A DNA stretch of 64,000 nt from Diorhabda sublineata. Taxonomy: Eukaryota; Arthropoda; Insecta; Coleoptera; Chrysomelidae. Numbering within the stretch: position 1 is the stretch's first letter; every line of letters starts with the position of its first letter. Location: positions 29,262,086 through 29,326,085 of the forward strand of contig NC_079475.1 of NCBI RefSeq assembly GCF_026230105.1, written 5' to 3'. The notes beneath the pieces are model-generated. The model had not been told where the DNA came from, did no database searches, and saw only the letters and a program-made list of their open reading frames with translations. The position numbers and the translations under genes are program-made. Shown piece by piece: positions 58,175 through 64,000 of this stretch.

Positions 58175-61015
58175 TTATTGACATACTAATCCGCCTTTTT
58201 CTGCAAAGTATCGTAGCTTGTTTTTTCCTAATGGCTTTGTTAGCATGTCAGCAATCATTTCATCTGTTTGGCAGTACTCGTCATAATCGACACCGTATTT
58301 TTGAGAGAAGCCTCGAGCCACGAGGCGAGCCTTATATCTCTCCACTTCTCCTTTCACGTTGCGTTTTGTCTTAAACACCCATTTACAGCTGACGATGTTT
58401 TGTTCGCTAGGTCGCGGCACGATTTCCCATGTGCCATTTGATCGTAAAGACTCGATCTCTTCATCCATGGCTTTCTGCCAATCGTCTTTATCGGGCCTTG
58501 ATAAGGCCTCGGTCACAGTTAGCGGGTCGGGCTGTTCTTTTACTAAATTAGCTGTAGCTTCATACCTGGCGGGCGGCACGCCTCTGTTTGACCTGTTGGA
58601 GCGCCTGACCGCTGCTGGGGCTGCATCAGGTATACGAGCGGGCGGCGCGAATCCACTCAAACCGCTGCCGCTCCCTTCTTCTGCCGAAGTAAAATCTTCG
58701 TTGTCTGACCCATCTTCATTGCCGTGTGTTGATTCGCTTGAACTGCTGTCATTGTCTTGACTATTCTCGAGGTCTTCATCGCAGTTGCCGCATTTCGAGA
58801 ATATAATCTCAAACAGTGTAGAATCGTCTTTCTTCAAAGTGTCACCAAAATGCACATCTCGACTTATCTTTATGCCATTTGTCTTGATGTCGAGAAGGCG
58901 ATAAGCTTTCGATTCTTCGGAGTAGCCGACGAAAATTAATTTCTCGGCTTTGTCATCTAACTTTTTTCGCTGCTGATCGTCGATGTGTCTGTAAGCTACG
59001 CAGCCAAAAATGTGTAGATGCTTTAAGTCTGGTTTGATGCCGTACCATAATTCAAATGGTGTTTTACCTGTCGCTCGCGTAGGCGATCTGTTTTGCAAAT
59101 AACATGCAGTGTGAATTGCCTCACCCCAAAACTGTTTGCCTAGCTGAGCGTCCGAAAGCATACATCTTGTAGCGTCTGTCAAATACCTGTTTTTTCTTTC
59201 TGCGACGCCGTTTTGCGGCGGCGAATAGGGCGCGGTGTACTGAATGCGAATCCCTTCCTTTTGCAGATATCCGCGTAAATCATTATTTACGTATTCACGG
59301 CCTCGATCTGATCTGATCATCTTGACGGTCTTGTTGAACTGAGTTTTCCCCATCTGCACAAACTGCTTGATGAATTTCGTAGCTTCATTCTTATGCTCTA
59401 AAAGATACAAGTGCGTGTATCTCGAAAAATCATCGATGATGGTTAAAACATACTTTTTACGACCGACCGTGAGCTCCGGCATTGAGCAGACGTCTGTGTG
59501 AATTAAATCGAGTGGAGCCTTTGTCTTGCTAAATGACTGTTTTGGAAATGCTAAGCGAGGCATCTTGTCCTTCAAACAGCACTCGCAGATTTCCCGCATA
59601 CCGCAATCGACTACCTGGATGCCGGTAGCAAGACCCTTCGCTGCCATCTCCTTTATAGCATCTGGATTTCGATGCCCGAGACGTCGGTGCCAAACATGTT
59701 GGCAGCTTTCGGTGTGTCCTTCACTGATTTTTTCTTTTACGACTTGATTGGCCGTACAGGCCCTTTGCGCTGTCTTTATCTCGTAGAGATCTGAATTTGA
59801 GGGGGCGCGCGCGACTGCTTTCACCTTTCCATCTTTTACGATGCTGCAGCTATCCTTTTTAAAAATAATTTCGTAGCCGTCGTTGGTCATTTTCCGAACC
59901 GACAATAAATTTGTCCCCAAACCGGGAACGAGCAGCACGTCGTTTATTTGCAGTTGTGAAAATTTTTCGCCGTCGGCCGAACACTTTATGGCCCCAGACC
60001 CCTTGCCTTCGATTGCCGCTCTCGTCTCGTCTGCGAGGCAGACAAATCCCTTTTTACTGGGGTCTATCTTGTCGAAAAATTCTCGAGACTGCACCATGTG
60101 GCTCGTTGCGCCTGAGTCCACAATCCAGCTGCATTCTGTTGTCCTTGCGCCTAGACAAATCTCGCGACACGTGTAAGCAGTTCCTGTCTGTTCGCGCTCC
60201 TCGGAAACTTTATTGCCCTTTTCCTGCTTCGCTTTCCAGGCCTTATATTTATTGCAGTTTACCTTGATGTGCCCTTCCTTTTTGCAGAAGAAACAACTTC
60301 TTTTGGATGTCTGATTGCCGCTGCTATTTGCTTTATGCTCGGCCTTCATCGCTGTTTCTTTGCCTAAAATCTCCCTTACTTCTTGAGCCTCTTTGCGCCT
60401 CATGAATTCGTCGATTAATCGACTCTTCACGAATTCAGAGGTGAGGTCTGATTCGGGCCTACTCTCCAAAGCCGTAGTGAGAGTGTCGTAAGACTCCGGC
60501 AAACTCGATAAATAGAAACAAGCAATTACGTCGTCCTTCATTTCTACGCCTAGTGCAGCGAGCTTATCAAAATATTCTGACATTTTTGCAACGTAAGCTT
60601 CCATGTCTCCGCTCTCTTCGAGAGTCATGCGAAAAACGCGCTTTAAAAGGTGTACCTTATTTGAAGTTGTATTCTTTTGGTGATGTGACTTCAATGCCTC
60701 CCATTGATCGTGCGCCGTTTTCTTCTCCTTGATGAATCGCAATTGGCTATCTTCAACTGTCAAGCCAATCACGACTTGAGCGTCTTGATCCTTCTTCTGC
60801 CAAGCGGTAACGGCTGTAGCAGTAGCTGCGGCAGCAGCAGCGATCGCGGCGGTGTCGGCTCCGGCTGCGGGGTGAACTGTAGTGGCCGCATCTTTATCTT
60901 GACGAACCACGTCCCACAAACCGTCTTTTATCAATAGCAACTTCACTTTGAAACTCCATGTGGAGTAATTGTCACTGTTCAATTTTTGCACGTTATACCT
61001 TACGCTTTCTGCCAT
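58175..61015 (-). CDS. copia gag-protease-integrase polyprotein, RT/RNase H deleted in frame
   Basis: 946 residues, ATG at 61015, no internal stop. Residues 1-235 are the gag (starts MAESVRYNVQKLNSDNYSTW, with a poly-Ala patch at 50-68). The zinc knuckle is C241-C244-H249-C254. Protease: WIVDSGATSH with catalytic Asp300. Integrase: zinc-binding H443, H448, C477, C480 region, and the catalytic triad Asp508 (IHTDV), Asp570 (IRSDRG) and Glu606 (GVAERKN), i.e. D-61-D-35-E, all intact. An acidic Ser-rich linker follows at 750-785. RT begins at about 846 (WQKAMDEEIESLRSNGTWE) and proceeds to YGVDYDE at 913, then jumps directly to YCQTDEMIADMLTKPL, the last residues of RNase H. The palm with its catalytic Asp pair and nearly all of RNase H are absent, a loss of several hundred residues without breaking the frame (junction near 58276). 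It could make capsid, cut itself and integrate, but not copy its RNA. Confidence 0.95.
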   Translation of the reverse strand: MAESVRYNVQKLNSDNYSTWSFKVKLLLIKDGLWDVVRQDKDAATTVHPAAGADTAAIAAAAAATATAVTAWQKKDQDAQVVIGLTVEDSQLRFIKEKKTAHDQWEALKSHHQKNTTSNKVHLLKRVFRMTLEESGDMEAYVAKMSEYFDKLAALGVEMKDDVIACFYLSSLPESYDTLTTALESRPESDLTSEFVKSRLIDEFMRRKEAQEVREILGKETAMKAEHKANSSGNQTSKRSCFFCKKEGHIKVNCNKYKAWKAKQEKGNKVSEEREQTGTAYTCREICLGARTTECSWIVDSGATSHMVQSREFFDKIDPSKKGFVCLADETRAAIEGKGSGAIKCSADGEKFSQLQINDVLLVPGLGTNLLSVRKMTNDGYEIIFKKDSCSIVKDGKVKAVARAPSNSDLYEIKTAQRACTANQVVKEKISEGHTESCQHVWHRRLGHRNPDAIKEMAAKGLATGIQVVDCGMREICECCLKDKMPRLAFPKQSFSKTKAPLDLIHTDVCSMPELTVGRKKYVLTIIDDFSRYTHLYLLEHKNEATKFIKQFVQMGKTQFNKTVKMIRSDRGREYVNNDLRGYLQKEGIRIQYTAPYSPPQNGVAERKNRYLTDATRCMLSDAQLGKQFWGEAIHTACYLQNRSPTRATGKTPFELWYGIKPDLKHLHIFGCVAYRHIDDQQRKKLDDKAEKLIFVGYSEESKAYRLLDIKTNGIKISRDVHFGDTLKKDDSTLFEIIFSKCGNCDEDLENSQDNDSSSSESTHGNEDGSDNEDFTSAEEGSGSGLSGFAPPARIPDAAPAAVRRSNRSNRGVPPARYEATANLVKEQPDPLTVTEALSRPDKDDWQKAMDEEIESLRSNGTWEIVPRPSEQNIVSCKWVFKTKRNVKGEVERYKARLVARGFSQKYGVDYDEYCQTDEMIADMLTKPLGKNKLRYFAEKGGLVCQ

Positions 61016-61130
61016 CGTGCGAAAAATTCACTTTACTTTAGTTCACTTCAGTGTTTAACTTTAAATGGTCCTATACTGCGTTACTTAACTTTATGAGCAC
61101 TTTTATTTATTTACTTTATTGTATTATTGG

Positions 61131-61145
61131 GCTGGGCCCATAACC
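61131..61145 (-). promoter_or_regulatory. copia primer-binding site (tRNA-iMet anticodon arm)
   Basis: Immediately inside the 5' LTR the minus strand reads GGTTATGGGCCCAGC. Its complement, GCTGGGCCCATAACC, matches the anticodon arm of the initiator methionine tRNA (CAT anticodon). Drosophila copia is known to prime from a tRNA-iMet half molecule in this way. Confidence 0.88.
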
Positions 61146-61536
61146 TGTTGTTAAATGTTAATAAACAATAAGTATTATTAGATTGACTTTATTAATAATA
61201 CATAAATGAAGCACAATAATACATGAATAAAAGTATGCACGTAACGCAGTATATAAAATGCACTTGAAAAAGTCTTTCGTTTAATTATAAATGAATGGAC
61301 TGTAAAAAAAAAACACTTTTGTATAAACACTGATAACTGGATGTGAACTGCTGAATGCGACTGGCTGTCGCGTGGGCTGGTGGCGGACTGACCGTGGTGG
61401 GTCATCCTTCGGGGCTCTTCAGACGGAAGGGGAAGAGCAATAAAATTTGGCTCTCTTGGTTTCCCGTCTACCTGGCATTTTCAATTCGCACAGGCACAAT
61501 TATATTTAGTGTGCGCATCGTTGCTATACTCCAACA
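61146..61536 (-). repeat. copia 5' LTR
   Basis: 391 bp, identical to the 3' LTR except for two extra A in the run at about 61303. In an intact element it drives transcription of the genomic RNA. Confidence 0.95.
61329..61333 (-). promoter_or_regulatory. candidate initiator in the copia 5' LTR
   Basis: Minus strand TATCAGTG, an arthropod-type TCAGT initiator. It lies about 135 bp upstream of the AATAAA at 61193-61188 on the sense strand, a plausible R region. Prediction only. Confidence 0.35.
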
Positions 61537-61541
61537 GTCTG
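61537..61541. repeat. copia target-site duplication, right copy
   Basis: GTCTG, pair of 57749-57753. Confidence 0.93.
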
Positions 61542-64000
61542 CTTGTGTCTTTTGCAGATTAATGAAGTTTCCGCATAATTTGGCCTTGATCAGTTTGAAT
61601 GATTATAGGTCTTGATAGACCTTCAGGCTTTTCTACCAATCTTGTCCCTTACCATCGAGAAGGGACTAATTTTTTCATTAATTTAAAAACTGTCTGGTCT
61701 TTTAGTGTACTTATTTCTGCAGTTAGCTTGTTCTTCTCTTAATTGTTTTAGTTTGGCTGTGACTCCTTGCATTATTTTTGCTTTTAGGTTACTGTCTTCT
61801 ATAGGTAACGGAGATCTGGTTATTTTGCGGTATAGACGTTGATGAACCTAAAATATCATTTCTTGTTATATTTCTCCATGTTAATAAAGCAAGTTCAATG
61901 TTGGACTTGTCAATACCACCTTTTTTAAATATGTTCTTGGCTACTTGAACTGCCTTTTCAGCGAGTCCATTATCTTGATGGCGATGTGGACTGGATATTA
62001 CATGGTTAAATTTCCATTCTTAGTATTCCATTGTCAGTTTGTAGCTCTTCTGGTTTTCCATATACAGCAAACCATCTTTTCAGTTGTTCTAAACTTCATA
62101 TGAAGCTGTTAAAGATGTAAATATCCAGAGTAGCTGATGTAAATTACGAGGTAAGTTTTTCCTTTCATATCATCATATTGTCCCTTCTAGTAGATAAATG
62201 CATGCCCTTGATGAATATTTTTCAGTTTTTCAGGGATCTGTGATTTTGGCTCTACAACTTTATTTGCTTTGAAAATTATTCTTTCTAAAAAGCTCAATTC
62301 TTCTTCAAGGTCGTTGTAGTACTGTGGGAATTTTACTGAATTTTTTTGGAAATTCTTATATTACTGACTGTATTATTAATTGTAGTTGAGGATTTTCCGT
62401 TGCAGCTGTAATTTTGTGTCAAATGACATAAGTAGTATTACCGCAACATTCAAATTTTCTTCTTGTTCATAGTTCAGATTATCGCATCGCAGGCTCAACT
62501 AAGAAAATTTTGGTGCGAATGGTGCAAGATGCGTTGCAATCTCGCTGGTGCAAATTTTATGTTTTCCTTGAAGATTCTCTCAAGTGGCTTATGGTCTGTC
62601 TATTCCTCTGTCAATTCTTTACCATAAACATTTTCGTTAAACTTCTTACATCCAAATTGTATAGCGAGTGCTTCATTTTAATCTGTGGATATTTCTCTTC
62701 AGACTTGGTCAACGCTCTTGCTCCATAGGTTATTAGTTGTCCTTCTTGAAGAACAGCAGCGGCAAGGTTTTTTGAACTCACGTCTACGCTTAATGTGACA
62801 GGTTTGTTTACATCATATACTCTCAAAACTGGAGGACTTTGCAGAACTTCCTCGTGTTGAATTTCTCATATAAAGCTTGTATTTTTGTGTAATAAATCTC
62901 TTAGAGGATTTGTTATATCAGACATTTTCATAATAAATCTATTTAGACATGTGATCATAGTAGGCTCTGTAGCTCTGTTTAGTTTATTGGTGTCTTCATT
63001 GCATGTATAGTTTCTACGTTTTGAGGGTCTGCATCTAGTCCTTCTACTGAAACAATAAATTTTACTTTTTCCGATTCAAAAATGTATTTATTTTTATCAA
63101 GTCTGAAGCCTGATTCCTTTTCCGGTTTTTGTAGTTCTTGTATATATGGAAATGCCATCGATTGACACTCTCACGTTGTTAAATTTACTGACAAATTTTT
63201 TTTATTTCTTGGAATATCACAGATGCTGAGGATACTCCAAACGGAAGTCATTTAGAAGAATATCTTCCCCATGGGTTAACAAGAGTTAATATTTTCTGTG
63301 TTACGAAAGTTTAATCTGTCAGAATCCTTTTATGCAATCTAATAATGCAAAGAATTTAGAACCTTTAATATCAGCTGAAATGTCCTCTATAGTGGTAAGA
63401 GGAAAATGATGTCTCAGTATGTTTTTATTTACATTTGATGGATCTATACAGATTCTTGTTTTGTCTTACAATTACTATAGGACTTACAGCAAGGGTAGGC
63501 TCTGTTTCTGGTTTTATGATGTCTAATTTCACCATTCTGCCAAATTCTTCCTTTATCTCATCTCTTATAGCATCTGGGATTCTTCTTGGTGGTTTAATTT
63601 CAAATTTTGGGCTCTCAGTATCAAGCCCTAGGATCGGTGTAACCTTTTCTTAAACTACCTTGAATATAATATTGTTTTCTTCTTTTTTTATTTTAGCTTT
63701 TATTTTTAAGTAGCTGTGCTTCAACTAGAACTGCCATTTTATCTTCTGTGTAACTAATTATATTTTTTGTTTGGCTTGGTTTCAGACTTGCCTTCGTTAT
63801 GTTCATTAAGTATCTCGGTAACACGTTGCATTGTGCTCCTCTATTTAGTTTGGCTATGAATTCCACATTACCATTTCTGTTTGGGATGTTCTTAGTACGG
63901 CACAAATGGGCAAAGTGGCCATTTCTATTGCACTCCGTACGGGATTTGTGTTTTGTACCACATATCTTGCAGTCAAAATATTGTTTTTGTTTATTTTTGA
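61537..64000 (-). pseudogene. Ty3/gypsy element relic (gag knuckle to integrase), runs off the window
   Basis: Minus strand, from the right edge: DCKICGTKHKSRTEC and NGHFAHLCRTK (zinc knuckles, 63980-63890); protease region KLNRGAQCNVLPRYL (~63855), where the catalytic Asp-Thr is replaced by Asn-Arg; RT start LGLDTESPKFEIKPPRRIPD (~63630) to PTLAVSPIVIVRQNK (~63480); a badly decayed RT palm (63400-62950); RNase H YDVNKPVTLSVDVSSKNLAA (~62810); integrase core pieces DDMKGKTYLV (~62180), KPEELQTDNG (~62045) and HRHQDNGLAEKAVQVAKN (~61990); LTWRNITRNDIL (~61880); and integrase tail SRPIIIQTDQGQI (~61600), where copia inserted. Many stops and frameshifts: dead before copia arrived. The internal order (knuckles, protease, RT, RNase H, integrase) is the gypsy order. 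Confidence 0.9.

Larger units (their letters stand above)
57754..61536 (-). mobile_element. Ty1/copia LTR retrotransposon, young, internally deleted
   Basis: A complete insertion of 3783 bp: 5-bp target duplication GTCTG, two LTRs of 389 and 391 bp bounded by TGTTG...CAACA, a primer site, a polypurine tract and one long ORF, all read on the minus strand. The LTRs differ only by two A residues in one homopolymer (8 versus 10), so insertion was very recent. Full copia elements encode gag, protease, integrase, RT and RNase H in about 1400 codons; here the ORF has 946 codons and lacks most of RT and RNase H. The element sits inside a decayed gypsy element. Confidence 0.96.

Noticed and set aside
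58359..60937. Plus-strand frames of 60-133 codons within the copia element
   Set aside because: All are antisense to the intact copia polyprotein ORF.

Overview
This window is a TE-rich, AT-rich stretch of an insect nuclear genome, quite possibly a beetle, although nothing here fixes the order. Evidence for an insect: GT-AG introns, jockey- and R1-type LINE relics, mariner, hAT and Helitron relics, Penelope-like repeats, short TTAGG-type runs, and a copia element with a tRNA-iMet half-molecule primer site. No rRNA, tRNA, CRISPR or prokaryotic operon was seen.

Host genes: only four exons are supported, all on the + strand. Two (9802-9935 and 19640-19733) join in frame into a charged coiled-coil segment of an unrecognised protein (gene A). 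The other two (50310-51503, carrying the start codon, and 54775-54825) join in frame into a proline- and glutamine-rich, probably scaffold-like protein (gene B), also unrecognised. A and B may be neighbouring genes, or B may start at an internal promoter of the same locus: the splice phases allow exon A2 to join exon B2.

Layout: 0.5-3.8 kb holds a jockey-like RT relic, a Penelope-like relic with hammerhead-type terminal repeats, and a LINE tail. 7.9-8.8 kb is a gypsy integrase relic. The 9.7-kb intron of gene A holds a DDE transposase relic, a MITE, a hAT MITE with intact 8-bp target duplication, another DDE relic, a dispersed repeat and a deleted mariner. 20-26 kb holds a DDE fragment, a Penelope repeat, two tandem-repeat arrays and a decayed DDE transposase gene. 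28-34.5 kb holds jockey, mariner, another LINE RT and a Helitron, all broken. 35.2-40.9 kb holds a long inverted-repeat element, a second deleted mariner, a jockey ORF1/endonuclease relic, repeated short elements and a hairpin. 42.6-47.9 kb holds LINE tails, an R1-like relic and a second Helitron helicase relic. The gene B intron (51.5-54.8 kb) holds a head-to-head pair of Penelope repeats, a LINE tail and a DDE relic. At 56.3-56.9 kb is a ~650-bp foldback with ~300-bp arms. 57.6-64 kb is an old gypsy element split by a young copia element.

Nearly everything mobile is dead. The exception is the copia insertion at 57754-61536: its LTRs differ only in one A-run, it has a 5-bp target duplication, and its 946-codon ORF is open. 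Yet the ORF jumps from the start of reverse transcriptase straight to the end of RNase H, so it probably moved with enzymes supplied by another copy.
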